NCBI GenBank assembly: GCA_031274495.1
Contig: JAISQB010000049.1
Location: 1-34,537, forward strand
DNA: 34,537 nucleotides
Source: Campylobacteraceae bacterium
GTDB taxonomy: Bacteria; Campylobacterota; Campylobacteria; Campylobacterales; Campylobacteraceae
Reading direction: 5' to 3'
Within the stretch, counting starts at the first letter, position 1; each line of letters opens with the position of its first letter. Below, piece after piece: positions 22,344-31,692 of the stretch. Made by a program: the position numbers and the translations under genes. The notes below the pieces were generated by a model that did not search any database, was not told the DNA's origin, and was given only the letters and a program-made list of their open reading frames with translations.

Positions 22344-23017
22344 ATGCCAAAGCTATTAACATTCTTAGCTAAAGTCCTATTCACCATCTCATCTCATTTT
22401 TCTTCTTAGCAGGTTGCGGTGAATGGGAAGGAGACGATGTCTATGTTGTCACATTTGAGGGCAGTGTTGTACATGAGTTAGAAGTTCCCATTGGAGAACC
22501 ATTAATTATTCCGCCCCCTCCTTTCAAACAAGACCATACCTTTATGAGTTGATTGGAGGTAGACAGTATCGTGATGATAGCTGCGGGAGTTACCTCATAT
22601 ACTCCTACAAGAGATATGAGCTTTAAAGCATTGTTTGTTCTAAATAGTGCCTCTATATATGGTCATATTTCTTGATTATGATGATAGTGCGATAAAGTCT
22701 CTTAATGTAACCTCGGGCTCTTCCATACCGTTACCTCCAACTCCCCCAAAGGAAAGATTACACCTTTATAGGCCGGCTTGATGCAGGTAGTATCGGTATG
22801 ATACCCAATGGTACATCTGTCTTTACTCCAAGTGACCATATAGTCTTTAAAGCTATCTTTCTTGATGAGAGCGACAATATCATACGAGAGTTTAATGTCA
22901 CTAAGGGTAAATCATTGATTGTTCCTATAGCAACTGTCAAATAAGATTACACTTTTATGGGTTGGGTAGAGGTGAACGGTACTAAGATGATAACAAAAGA
23001 TGTAATTGTACAATTCC
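22344..23017 (+). pseudogene. Decayed lipoprotein with InlB/Flg_new-type repeats
   Basis: AAGGAG precedes ATG 22344, and MPKLLTFLAKVLFTI is a signal start. After a frameshift comes a lipobox, FFLAGCGEWEGDD. Three related ~70-residue repeats then follow in changing frames: HELEVPIGEPLIIPPPP..HTFM, NVTSGSSIPLPP..DYTFIG, and NVTKGKSLIVPIA..DYTFMGWVEVNG. The DYTFxGW and xxFKAxF spacing is that of bacterial InlB B-repeat/Flg_new domains of surface proteins. Damage: at least three frameshifts, a Trp-to-TGA stop near 22550 and a TAA near 22942. The reading ends DVIVQF at the left arm of the element at 23014, so the 3' part is lost. Once probably a surface lipoprotein. Confidence 0.75.
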
Positions 23018-23200
23018 AGCGCGGGCGGGAATCCAAACTAAGCAAAGCGTTCTTTTTGTCAAAAACCGTATGAATTTATGGATGATTTCAAATCCGATAT
23101 TTTCCTCAATTTGTTGTGTTTTTTAGTTTCAAGGAAACATTTTGCTGAAGCAAAAACGCTTCGCTTGTTTTGGATTCCCGCTTTAGCGGGAATAGCGAAG
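23014..23200 (+). mobile_element. Copy 2 of the ~185-bp terminal-inverted-repeat element
   Basis: Left arm 23014-23049 (GGGCGGGAATCCAAAC..AGCAAAGCG) is inverse to the right arm 23157-23193 (CGCTTCGCTTGTTTTGGATT then CCCGC..GCGGGAAT). The interior aligns with copy 1 from GAATTTATGGATGATTT through the identical ~60 bases containing GTTTCAAGGAAAC and TTTTGCTGAAGCAAAA. It begins where the lipoprotein pseudogene stops, which suggests insertion into that gene or deletion next to it. Confidence 0.72.
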
Positions 23201-23237
23201 AAGGGAGGCGTGTCTTGGGATTGTACAGCAATTCGTG

Positions 23238-23284
23238 AGAATCCTAACGGTTGAGCCCATAAGATAGGCAACCGTTAAGATTCT
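23238..23284. repeat. Long hairpin between the element and the efflux operon
   Basis: AGAATC (23238-23243) with GATTCT (23279-23284), and TAACGGTTG (23245-23253) with CAACCGTTA (23269-23277), form a 16-bp stem with one C-A mismatch and a 15-base loop. It starts 40 bases after the end of the outer-membrane-factor gene (minus). No U-tract, so a terminator role is uncertain. Confidence 0.6.
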
Positions 23285-23323
23285 TCGTCGCTTTGCTCCA
23301 TCAGAATATGGATGGGGAACAAC

Positions 23324-24697
23324 CTACTTAGCACTCCAGCCGCCGCCCAAGACTTTGTAGAGGGTGACTAAGGCGTTTAGGTGGTTTAGTCTTTGCGTTG
23401 CTAATGAATCGCGGGATGAGAAGTATTTGTTTTGCGCGTCCAAAAGCGTGGTTAAGTCTGTGGAGCCGTGTCTGTACTGTATGCTTGCGATATCTAAAGA
23501 GCGTAGGGACTCTTGTGCGATTTGCTCTTGTAAGGTTTCTTGCGAATCTTGATGAGCGACATTTAACAGCGCGTCATCACTCTCTTGCAGAGCCGTCAAG
23601 ATGGCCTTATTGTAGCTTTGTACCGCCGCTTTTGTCTTTGAAATCTCTATTTCGGTCAAATCTTTCAGTCGCCCTCCGTCAAAAAGCGTAAATGCCGCGT
23701 TGAGTGCCAAAGAGAGCAGTGATGTGGGGTCTTTAAACGATAAGAGCGTGTCGCTTGAGAATCCGCCGCTGCCGCTTAAGGAAAAGCTTGGAAATCTATC
23801 CGCGTTTGTCGATCTGACCGCCGCGTTTGAAGCGTCTAAGTTCGCACGGGCACGGGCGATGTCTGGTCTATTTAAGAGCAGTTCCGAGGGTAAGCCCGCT
23901 TCGACTTTTGGAATATTCAAATCCCAAAAAGAGTCCAGTATCGCCTCAAATCCTTGAGGAGCGCTACCCGTCAAAACTGCCAGAGCGTTTTTTGCTTGCG
24001 CTACTTGAAGCTTGAGCGAGTCCACGCTGGCTTGTTGCGACAGAAGCGACGATTTTTGGCGGCTCACATCCAAAAGGCTCACGCTGCCGCTTTTGTATTT
24101 TGCGTCTACTATCTGCATAAGTTGGGAGCTTATATTGAGGTTGTCTTGGGCGATTTTGAGCCTCTCGTTTGTGCTAAGAAAGCTAAAATAGCTCTGCGCC
24201 ACAGAGGCGTACAAAGAGAGAATTACCGCGTCCGCGTCGTATTTGGTCGCGTCAAACCTTGCTTGCGCTTGGTCGTTGTTTGCCGCTATCTTGCCCCACA
24301 AATCTATCTCGTAGCTTATTCTTAGTGTTCCGCTCGTTGATTTAGAGGTGCGTGCAATGCCGTTGTAGGGCTCATTTCTGCTCTCGCTTGTGCCCGCGCT
24401 CACGGAAGCTTGCGGCAGATACGCATCTTCACTGATACCAAGCTGTAAGCGCGCTTGGACTATATTTTCGTAAGCTATAAGCACATCGGGGTTATGGCTA
24501 AGCGCCTTTTGTATAAGCTGATTCAAGGTCGGCGAATTAAAATTTTTCCACCATACGCTTGATATATTGCTACTGTTTGATGTCGCAAGGCTAAATTTTG
24601 GCGGCGCTTCAAAATCGCTTTTGAGCGCGTCGGGGTGTATAAAAGAGCACCCGCCAAGAAAAACCGCAAACACTACCGATAATAATACATACCTCAT
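23324..24697 (-). CDS. NodT/OprM-family outer-membrane efflux lipoprotein
   Basis: A 457-residue TolC-type outer-membrane channel of the NodT subfamily. A lipoprotein signal ends VFLGGC (acylated Cys17). Two repeated helical halves follow (about 60-255 and 275-457), with family blocks WWKNFNSPTLNQLIQKALSH (about 49-68), ISYEIDLWGKIAANNDQA (about 127-144), LLNRPDIARARANLDA and NAAFTLFDGGRLKD. It is the last gene of the macA-macB operon, starting two bases after the macB stop, and should form the outer-membrane exit of the tripartite pump. Having the channel in the operon, rather than using a shared TolC, suggests a dedicated pump. Confidence 0.93.
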   Translation of the reverse strand: MRYVLLSVVFAVFLGGCSFIHPDALKSDFEAPPKFSLATSNSSNISSVWWKNFNSPTLNQLIQKALSHNPDVLIAYENIVQARLQLGISEDAYLPQASVSAGTSESRNEPYNGIARTSKSTSGTLRISYEIDLWGKIAANNDQAQARFDATKYDADAVILSLYASVAQSYFSFLSTNERLKIAQDNLNISSQLMQIVDAKYKSGSVSLLDVSRQKSSLLSQQASVDSLKLQVAQAKNALAVLTGSAPQGFEAILDSFWDLNIPKVEAGLPSELLLNRPDIARARANLDASNAAVRSTNADRFPSFSLSGSGGFSSDTLLSFKDPTSLLSLALNAAFTLFDGGRLKDLTEIEISKTKAAVQSYNKAILTALQESDDALLNVAHQDSQETLQEQIAQESLRSLDIASIQYRHGSTDLTTLLDAQNKYFSSRDSLATQRLNHLNALVTLYKVLGGGWSAK

Positions 24698-24699
24698 CT

Positions 24700-26658
24700 C
24701 TATTCTCCTGCAAGCGCGGCTACGGGATTCAATCCCGCGGCTTTTCGCGCCGGTAAAAATCCGAAAATAAGCCCCGTAAAAAAGGCACAGCTAAACGCCA
24801 AAATCACCGGCGGTATACTATAGACCACCGACATACCAAAATACTCTATGATAGAGCTTGCCGCCAGCCCTAACAGTATCCCGATAAATCCGCCAAATGC
24901 CGATACTATCAGAGCTTCTATCAAAAACTGCTGCATAATATTTCTCCTCCTCGCCCCCGTCGCGACTCTGATGCCTATCTCTTTCGTGCGCTCCGTTACG
25001 GATACGAGCATAATATTCATCACCCCAATGCCGCCCACCAAAAGCGAGATAGCCGCTATGGAGCCCAAAAGTATCGTAAATGTATTTTGCGTCTGCTCCA
25101 TACTCTCCATCAAAGAGGTCATATTGAGCACACGAAAATCCTCTATACCGTGTCTTTGCACGAGAAGCGCTCTTATGCTCTCTTCCGTTTGCGCAATGAT
25201 ACTAGTATCCTCTACACCGATACGGATATTTCTCAGATACTTTTGTCCGATGATGTGCAAATTGCCCGTAGAGTACGGCGCAAATACGACATCATCCTCA
25301 TCATCCCCCATCACGGACGCCCCTCTTTTGCTCATAACGCCTATGACTTGGAACATAATGTTATTCACCAAGACATATTGACCTATCGGGTCAACATTCT
25401 CGAACAGTTCTCTTGCCACGCTGTCGCCCAAAACAATCACTTTGGCGTAATTTTGCTCATCTTCTTTCGTGAAAAAGACGCCTTTTGCGACGCTCCATTC
25501 GCGTACTTGCGGATATGCCCACGAGTTGGCGTTTAGATTCGTGCTTCTGTCGTTGTTGTTAAAACGCAAAGTCACGGAACGCCTTGCTTCGGGCATCGCG
25601 GCTATGATATTGGGCAGAGTATTTAACGCGTCAACATCGCTTAAGACTAAAGTCTCTATCGAACCGCTGCCGCGGCTGTTGGGCATACCCGGGAAGACCA
25701 TAATCATATTCGTCCCCATAGCGCTTATGTTATTTAGAACGTCTCTCTTCGCGCCGTCTCCGATACCAAGCATAGCTATAACGGAAGCTACACCTATGAC
25801 GATACCAAGCAGTGTCAAAATCGTCCTGAAGATATTCATCCTAAGGGAGCTCACCGCCATAGAAATAGCCTCCGTTATCTCGTACGCAAGAAAACTAAAT
25901 GGTATTTTAGCGGATTTTTTCTGTCTGGTTGGTTGCTTTTGGGTGACATTTTTATCAATATTATCATCTTTTTGCGATATAGGGGTGGGATTTGATAGGA
26001 TTTTGCCGTCTTTTATCTCGATGATTCTATGTGCGTGGGCGGCTACTTTGGCGTCGTGGGTAATTAGGATGATGGTGTGTCCTTGATTTGAGAGCTTCAT
26101 CAATAGCTTCATCACATCTTCGCCGCTTTTGCTGTCCAACGCACCCGTGGGCTCATCAGCTAAGATAATCTGCCCGCCGTTCATCAGCGCGCGCGAGATA
26201 GAGACTCTTTGCTGTTGTCCGCCTGAGAGTTGCGAAGGGAAAAAGTCGAGCCTATCACCAAGCCCCAAAGAGCCCAAGATGGAAGCTGCCCTTTTGCGCC
26301 TCTCCTCTTTTGGCGTGAACGCGTAGATGGAGGGCACTTCGACATTTGAAATGGCTGAGAGCGAATGTATCAGATGGTAGCTTTGAAAGACAAATCCGAA
26401 CGACTCACGGCGAAGGTGCGCCAACTCATCTTTTTTGAAGCCGCTTATATCTTTGCCGTTAAATTTATATACGCCCGAAGTTGGCTTATCGAGGCAGCCT
26501 ATGATATTCATCAAAGTGGTTTTGCCCGATCCCGACGCGCCGATGATGGCGACAAATTCGCCTTTGTTTATCTTCAGACTCACATCATTTAAGACCGTGA
26601 CTTGATTGCCGCCGCTGCCAAAACGGCGGTAGATGTGGGATAGCTCTATCAAACTCAT
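24700..26658 (-). CDS. macB: MacB-type ABC exporter
   Basis: A 652-residue fused ABC ATPase and permease. ATPase domain (about 1-225): Walker A GASGSGKT (40-47), Q-loop in FVFQSYHL, signature LSGGQQQR (144-151), Walker B IILADEP with Glu169, and H-loop His in ILITHD. After a charged linker (about 226-265), TM1 is near 285-305, a large periplasmic domain spans about 310-520, and TM2-TM4 follow ([20 protein letters not shown].., then two more). The [18 protein letters not shown] coupling helix is classic MacB. MacB works as a mechanotransmission pump, drawing substrates such as macrolides, toxins or peptides from the periplasm with MacA and an outer-membrane channel. It overlaps macA by 4 bases. 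Confidence 0.95.
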   Translation of the reverse strand: MSLIELSHIYRRFGSGGNQVTVLNDVSLKINKGEFVAIIGASGSGKTTLMNIIGCLDKPTSGVYKFNGKDISGFKKDELAHLRRESFGFVFQSYHLIHSLSAISNVEVPSIYAFTPKEERRKRAASILGSLGLGDRLDFFPSQLSGGQQQRVSISRALMNGGQIILADEPTGALDSKSGEDVMKLLMKLSNQGHTIILITHDAKVAAHAHRIIEIKDGKILSNPTPISQKDDNIDKNVTQKQPTRQKKSAKIPFSFLAYEITEAISMAVSSLRMNIFRTILTLLGIVIGVASVIAMLGIGDGAKRDVLNNISAMGTNMIMVFPGMPNSRGSGSIETLVLSDVDALNTLPNIIAAMPEARRSVTLRFNNNDRSTNLNANSWAYPQVREWSVAKGVFFTKEDEQNYAKVIVLGDSVARELFENVDPIGQYVLVNNIMFQVIGVMSKRGASVMGDDEDDVVFAPYSTGNLHIIGQKYLRNIRIGVEDTSIIAQTEESIRALLVQRHGIEDFRVLNMTSLMESMEQTQNTFTILLGSIAAISLLVGGIGVMNIMLVSVTERTKEIGIRVATGARRRNIMQQFLIEALIVSAFGGFIGILLGLAASSIIEYFGMSVVYSIPPVILAFSCAFFTGLIFGFLPARKAAGLNPVAALAGE

Positions 26659-27851
26659 CGCATTATGCCAAATGTTTGAGGACGAGCGGCATTAGCGGCG
26701 CCGCGGGGTAGTTGAGTATTATTACCGTTTGGTCTTTGGAAGCCCACCGCAGGTGGAGTAAAGCTTGAGGCTATCGTGTCGCCCTCTTTTAGTCCTGATT
26801 TTATCTCGACTTGCACGCGGTTGCTGACGCCAAGCTCTACGCGTGTGGGGGCAAATGTGCCGTTTTCGGTTTTGAGCATAACCATAGCGCGTGAAGCGTT
26901 GACATCTCTTCTTGATATCGCGGTTACGGGTACAAGGGTGGCGTTCTTTGTCGATGAGAGCACGAAAAAGACTTGCGTCGTCATAGAATTCATAAGTTCA
27001 CCCGAGCTATTTTCCACATCAAACAGCACTTTGTACAGCACGACATTGTTCGTAACGGTGGGGGTGGGTTCTATCTTGGAGAGTTTCGTGCGCCATACAT
27101 TTGAGCTGCCCAAAGTCTTAAAATATACATCCATACCCCTCTTTAGCTTCGTAACATCGGCTTCGGATACATCAGCGCCGATAGTTACCGTGGAGAGGTC
27201 GGCTATCTGCAAAATGGAGGGGGTGTTGAGGTTGGAGTTGAGCGTTTGCCCTTTTTTGACGCTTAGGGTTGATATCGTACCGCTCATAGGGGCGTATATC
27301 TTGGCGTATTTTAGGTTGGCTTGGTTCTCTTTTAGGGAAGATTCTGTCTGCGCGATTTGGGCTTTTATCATATCGATGCTAGCCTCTGCCGATAGAAGCG
27401 CGGACTCGGCGTTTTCGTAACTCTCTTCGCTCGTGGCATTGTTGGCTAACAGATATTTTTGTCTTTCATATAAGCTTTTGGCTAATGTGAGTTTAGCTTC
27501 TCTATCTTTTAACTGCGCTTTTTGATACGCGAGCTCAGCTTTGCTTGATTCTACTTTTGTTTCAAGTACGGTCGTATCGATCTCCACCAGCAGATCGCCC
27601 TTTTTGACGACATCGCCCACATCAACATATATCTGCATAATCTGCCCTGAAACTTGCGCTCCGACATCGACATATGACTTTGGACTGACCGTTCCCGTGG
27701 CGGTTACGGTATTTTCTATGTCGCCTTTGGTAACTTGTATGGTAGTTAAGCCGACACTAACGGAGGCGGTCGAAAAGAGAGATTTGTAGCCGAAAAATCC
27801 GGCAATGATAAGTAATATCACAACCAAAACAAAGAGCAATTTTTTCCTCAT
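26655..27851 (-). CDS. macA: MacA-type periplasmic adaptor protein
   Basis: A 398-residue membrane-fusion protein. An N-terminal TM anchor (about 5-23) is followed by a split lipoyl domain ([19 protein letters not shown], then [18 protein letters not shown], and [19 protein letters not shown]) enclosing an alpha-helical hairpin (about 95-170, coiled coil), then beta-barrel and membrane-proximal domains ending near 370. A Pro/Asn-rich C-terminal tail follows. It links MacB to the outer-membrane channel. AAAAGG lies before the ATG. First gene of the operon; a direct-repeat promoter lies upstream. Substrate unknown. Confidence 0.94.
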   Translation of the reverse strand: MRKKLLFVLVVILLIIAGFFGYKSLFSTASVSVGLTTIQVTKGDIENTVTATGTVSPKSYVDVGAQVSGQIMQIYVDVGDVVKKGDLLVEIDTTVLETKVESSKAELAYQKAQLKDREAKLTLAKSLYERQKYLLANNATSEESYENAESALLSAEASIDMIKAQIAQTESSLKENQANLKYAKIYAPMSGTISTLSVKKGQTLNSNLNTPSILQIADLSTVTIGADVSEADVTKLKRGMDVYFKTLGSSNVWRTKLSKIEPTPTVTNNVVLYKVLFDVENSSGELMNSMTTQVFFVLSSTKNATLVPVTAISRRDVNASRAMVMLKTENGTFAPTRVELGVSNRVQVEIKSGLKEGDTIASSFTPPAVGFQRPNGNNTQLPRGAANAARPQTFGIMR

Positions 27852-27883
27852 TTAAAAACCTTTTAGCGATAAAGATGTGTGAA

Positions 27884-27916
27884 AGTATAAGGCAATGCTG
27901 TTAATGGGCTGTTAAT
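27884..27916 (-). promoter_or_regulatory. macA promoter with 11-bp-spaced direct repeats
   Basis: On the minus strand, ATTAACAGC occurs at 27916-27908 and again at 27905-27897, exactly 11 bp apart, and is followed 7 bases later by the -10 box TATACT (27889-27884). One-turn direct repeats in the -35 position are the standard site for OmpR/PhoB-family activators. The regulator is not identified. Confidence 0.55.
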
Positions 27917-27940
27917 TAGTGAGGAAAAAATTTAATAATA

Positions 27941-27968
27941 GATAGAGCCGTTTTGAAACGGCTCTATC
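27941..27968 (-). terminator. PFOR terminator
   Basis: GATAGAGCCGTTT (27941-27953) and AAACGGCTCTATC (27956-27968) make a perfect 13-bp inverted repeat with a tiny loop (four bases if the last pair opens), just after the PFOR stop. On the minus strand, TATTATTAAATTTTTT follows. It also shields macA from PFOR read-through. Confidence 0.8.
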
Positions 27969-27972
27969 AGCT

Positions 27973-30900
27973 TTACGCCTCGTTAGTGTAGTCGGCTTCG
28001 GAGAGTCTTTTCAGCTGTCTCCACCTTCTTTGCGCGTCGTCTTTGTTGTGTTTTAAAAGCTCTGTGGCGTGCGAAGGATTTAGCTTCTTCAACGATGCAT
28101 AACGCACCTCGTTATTTAAAAACTCTTCATACAGTGACCAATCAGGCTCTTTGCCTGTGATTTTGATAGGGTTTTTGCCCTCTTTTTTCAATCTTGGGTC
28201 GTATGTGTATAAAGGCCAGTATCCGCATTTTGTCGCGAGCGCGGCTTGGTCGCCGGATTTGCCAAGACCACCTTTGATACCGTGAGCGATACACGGCGAA
28301 TATGCGATGATCAAGGACGCCCCGTCATAGTTTTCAGCCTCTTCTATGGCTTTGATGGTCTGAGCTGCGGAGGCGTTGGAGTTAATCTGCGCGATGTAGA
28401 TATTCTCATAAGTCATAGCGATATATCCCAAATCTTTCTTTTGCACCGCTTTTCCCGACGCCGTAAATTGCGCGATGGAGCCTGTGCGTGAAGATTTGGA
28501 GCTTTGACCGCCCGTATTGGAGTAGACCTCCGTATCGAGTACTAAAAGATTGACATTCTCACCGCTTGCCAATACGTGGTCAAGTCCGCCGTATCCTATG
28601 TCGTAAGCCCAGCCGTCGCCGCCGACGATCCATTGAGAGCGTTTCGCGAGGTATGTTTTTAACTTCAATATCTCTTTTACTTCGTCTATATTTTGGTTGG
28701 CTTCAAGTACCGGCACAAGCTTGTTTCTAATCTCCAAGCTCTTGAGCCTATCGTCTTTGAACTCTATCCACTCTTTAAACAGAGCGTCCAGTTCCGCAGG
28801 CACTTTGGCGGATGAATTTATCATAAAATTTTCTATACGGTGGCGTATAGTGTTTGCCGCCACTTGCATACCAAGTCCGAACTCCGCGTTATCTTCAAAG
28901 AGTGAATTTGCCCACGAAGGTCCTCTTCCATCGCTGTTTTTGCGGTATGGCGTGGATGGTGCCGACGCGCCGTAGATAGACGAACAGCCAGTACCGTTGG
29001 CTATGCTCATACTCTCTCCGAACATTCTTGTCACAAGTGTGATATAAGGCGTCTCGCCACAGCCCGGGCACGCGCCGTGAAATTCAAAAAGCGGTTGAGC
29101 GAACCCTACCCCTTTTACGCTGCTTTTGTTTAGAATATTGTCTTTATAAGTGACTTTTTTAAATAGATAATCCGCGCTCTCCTGCTCTCTTGCCTCAAGC
29201 GACTCTTGCAGAGGGATCATCTGCAAAGATTTCTCTTTAGTCGGACACGCCGCTACGCACAGATCGCATCCCGTACAATCCAGAGGCGATACTTGTATCC
29301 TATATTTAAGCCCCTCAACGCCTTTACCTTTAGCGTCTATAGAGTGAGTTTTAACGCCATCAGGCGCTGCCGCAAACTCTTTATCGTCTATTAAAAAGCC
29401 TCTTATAACGGCGTGCGGACACGCAAATACACACTGATTGCACTGGATACAGTTCTCCTCTATCCATTTTGGAACGGTAACGCCAACGCCTCTTTTTTCG
29501 TACTCTGTCGAGCCGTGTTCCATCGAGCCGTCTTCGTAGCCTTTGAAAGCCGAAACGGCGAGTGAATTGCCTCGTGCCGCGTTTACAGGCTTAGCTATCG
29601 TCTCCACATACGCCGTGCCTTTGTAGTTGTCGTTTTGCACCTCAACATCGGGAAGATTTGCCCAAGATGGGTCAACAGGAACTTTTACCAAACCGTTCGC
29701 ACCCAAATCTATCGCCTTATAGTTCATCTCGATGATTTGGTCGCCTTTTTTGGCGTAAGATTTGTAGGCTTGCTTTTTCATAAACTCTTGCGCTTTTGTG
29801 TAGTCGATGATGTCTGCGAGTTTGAAAAACGCTGATTGCATTATCGTGTTGCTTCTATTGCCAAGTCCGATATCGCGGGCTAATTTCGTAGCGTTGATGA
29901 TATAAAAGTTCGCCTCTTGGCGCGCCAGAATTTTTTTAACTTTATTTGGGATCCTTGCTATCGTCTCATCCGCGTCCCAGATGGAGTTTAGCAAAAATGT
30001 GCCGTGTTTTCTGATGCCGTCCACGACATCATACAGGTCTAAGTATGCCGCCACAGAACACGCCACAAAGTGCGGATTGGATACGAGATAGGTCGAGCGG
30101 ATAGGCTTTTTGCCGAATCTCAAATGCGACCTTGTGAAGCCGCCTGATTTTTTGGAGTCATACGCGAAATAGGCTTGCGAATACATATCGGTCTCGTCGC
30201 CTATGATTTTAACGGAACTTTTGTTTGCCCCCACCGTTCCGTCCGCGCCAAGTCCGTAGAAAAGACACTCTTTGGTATCTTTATCGCCAAGATCTTCCAC
30301 TACGACGGGCTCTAATGATTTGAATGTCACATCGTCCGTTATGCCTATCGTGAAGTCCGCTTTAGGATTTTTCTCTTCCAAGTTTTTGTATACCGCCAAA
30401 ATTTGTGAAGGATTGACATCTTTTGAAGCAAGTCCGTATCTGCCGCCTATGATGAGAGGGGCATTGGCTTTGCCGTAAAATGCCGCTTGGATATCCAAAA
30501 AGAGCGGTTCGCCGATACTGCCCGCCTCTTTGGTTCTATCCAAAACGGCTATCTTTTTAACGGTTTTCGGCACAACATCAAATAGATATTTCACGCTAAA
30601 CGGTCTATAGAGGTGCGGTATGATAAGTCCCACTTTTTTGCCTTGCGCGACTAAATAGTCCACGCTCTCTTTAATACACTCCGTCACCGAGCCCATCGCG
30701 ACTATGATATCTTCAGCCTCTTTGTGTCCGTAAAATACAAACGGCGCGTACTCTCTGCCCGTGACTTTTGATATCTCTTTCATATAGTAAGCTACCGTGT
30801 CGGGCAGTGCTTCGTATATCTTGTTTTGCGCTTCGCGTCCTTGGAAATATATATCGTCGTTTTGCGCGCTTCCTCTGGTTTTGGGGTTATCGGGAGACAA

Positions 30901-31521
30901 AGCGGCGTCTCTAAATGCTTGCAAGGCATCTCTATCCAAGAGCCTATCAAACACCGCATAATCCATAACCTCTATCTTTTGCACCTCGTGCGAAGTTCTG
31001 AATCCATCAAAAAAGTGCAAAAACGGCACTCTGCCTCTTATCGCGCTAAGATGAGCCACACCTGCCAGATCCATAACCTGCTGCACAGAGCCTGAGGAGA
31101 GCATAGCAAAGCCCGTCTGCCTACATGCGTAAACATCCTGATGGTCGCCGAAAATCGACAAAGCGTGCGTAGCAAGCGTTCTGGCGCTCACGTGTATAAC
31201 GCCGGGCAAGAGTTGTCCCGCGATTTTGTACATATTGGGTATCTTTAAAAGTAATCCTTGAGAAGCGGTGTAAGTCGTAGTCAGCGCACCCGCTTGCAAA
31301 GAGCCGTGTACGGTGCCCGCAGCTCCGCCTTCGCTTTGCATCTCGACTACTTTTACAGGCATACCGAAAAGGTTTTTTTTACCTTGCGCAGCCCATATGT
31401 CGGTAAAATCAGCCATCGGAGAAGATGGAGTGATGGGGTAAATACCCGCTACCTCCGTAAAAGCGTAAGAGGCATAAGCGGCAGCTTCATTGCCGTCCAT
31501 TGTTCTCATAATTTTAGCCAT
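27973..31521 (-). CDS. nifJ: Pyruvate:ferredoxin (flavodoxin) oxidoreductase, single-chain
   Basis: A 1182-residue homodimer-type PFOR, which oxidatively decarboxylates pyruvate to acetyl-CoA and CO2 and reduces ferredoxin or flavodoxin; it can run in reverse in the reductive TCA cycle. All domains occur in one chain: N-terminal pyruvate domain (IYPITPSSPMAD, 28-39), domain II (about 260-370), gamma domain with GADGTVGANK (426-435), two [4Fe-4S] motifs (Cys691, 694, 697, 701 and Cys749, 752, 755, 759), and the TPP domain with the proximal cluster Cys818/Cys821 (GACPGCGE), Cys846, and GGDGWAYDIGYGG..DTEVYSNTGGQ. AAGGAC precedes the ATG. Stand-alone gene with its own terminator. The two flavodoxins and FdxA in this window are natural partners. 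Confidence 0.96.
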   Translation of the reverse strand: MAKIMRTMDGNEAAAYASYAFTEVAGIYPITPSSPMADFTDIWAAQGKKNLFGMPVKVVEMQSEGGAAGTVHGSLQAGALTTTYTASQGLLLKIPNMYKIAGQLLPGVIHVSARTLATHALSIFGDHQDVYACRQTGFAMLSSGSVQQVMDLAGVAHLSAIRGRVPFLHFFDGFRTSHEVQKIEVMDYAVFDRLLDRDALQAFRDAALSPDNPKTRGSAQNDDIYFQGREAQNKIYEALPDTVAYYMKEISKVTGREYAPFVFYGHKEAEDIIVAMGSVTECIKESVDYLVAQGKKVGLIIPHLYRPFSVKYLFDVVPKTVKKIAVLDRTKEAGSIGEPLFLDIQAAFYGKANAPLIIGGRYGLASKDVNPSQILAVYKNLEEKNPKADFTIGITDDVTFKSLEPVVVEDLGDKDTKECLFYGLGADGTVGANKSSVKIIGDETDMYSQAYFAYDSKKSGGFTRSHLRFGKKPIRSTYLVSNPHFVACSVAAYLDLYDVVDGIRKHGTFLLNSIWDADETIARIPNKVKKILARQEANFYIINATKLARDIGLGNRSNTIMQSAFFKLADIIDYTKAQEFMKKQAYKSYAKKGDQIIEMNYKAIDLGANGLVKVPVDPSWANLPDVEVQNDNYKGTAYVETIAKPVNAARGNSLAVSAFKGYEDGSMEHGSTEYEKRGVGVTVPKWIEENCIQCNQCVFACPHAVIRGFLIDDKEFAAAPDGVKTHSIDAKGKGVEGLKYRIQVSPLDCTGCDLCVAACPTKEKSLQMIPLQESLEAREQESADYLFKKVTYKDNILNKSSVKGVGFAQPLFEFHGACPGCGETPYITLVTRMFGESMSIANGTGCSSIYGASAPSTPYRKNSDGRGPSWANSLFEDNAEFGLGMQVAANTIRHRIENFMINSSAKVPAELDALFKEWIEFKDDRLKSLEIRNKLVPVLEANQNIDEVKEILKLKTYLAKRSQWIVGGDGWAYDIGYGGLDHVLASGENVNLLVLDTEVYSNTGGQSSKSSRTGSIAQFTASGKAVQKKDLGYIAMTYENIYIAQINSNASAAQTIKAIEEAENYDGASLIIAYSPCIAHGIKGGLGKSGDQAALATKCGYWPLYTYDPRLKKEGKNPIKITGKEPDWSLYEEFLNNEVRYASLKKLNPSHATELLKHNKDDAQRRWRQLKRLSEADYTNEA

Positions 31522-31555
31522 ATTTGCAGTCCTTGGTATCGAGATAAAGTAAAGG

Positions 31556-31561
31556 ATTTTA
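31556..31561 (-). promoter_or_regulatory. Possible -10 of PFOR
   Basis: TAAAAT within GATAAAATCC on the minus strand, 35 bases before the ATG. The upstream stretch is T-rich. It is a weak match, chosen only for position. Confidence 0.3.
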
Positions 31562-31657
31562 TCTATTATTTTCTTAATTATCTAAAAAAAAGAGTGGTTT
31601 GGGGTCTTTTATCAAAGTTAGGCGCGATAAGTGTTACCGCTTGTAATTATAAGCCAA

Positions 31658-31680
31658 GCCGCCCCTAAAGCGTGGGCGGC
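31658..31680 (-). terminator. Terminator of the choice-of-anchor-I gene
   Basis: GCCGCCC (31658-31664) pairs with GGGCGGC (31674-31680) around 9 bases, 13 bases after the stop at 31693 on the minus strand. Only short T-runs follow. Confidence 0.5.
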
Positions 31681-31692
31681 GTTAAAAGTTCG

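Noticed and set aside
20428-23323. Integrated phage or complete IS element
   Set aside because: No integrase, transposase or structural gene was found in any frame; only short repeats and decayed frames.
31372-31380. A8/T8 run in PFOR as a frameshift site
   Set aside because: It encodes GKKN in frame, and the gene is open across it; nothing suggests slippage.
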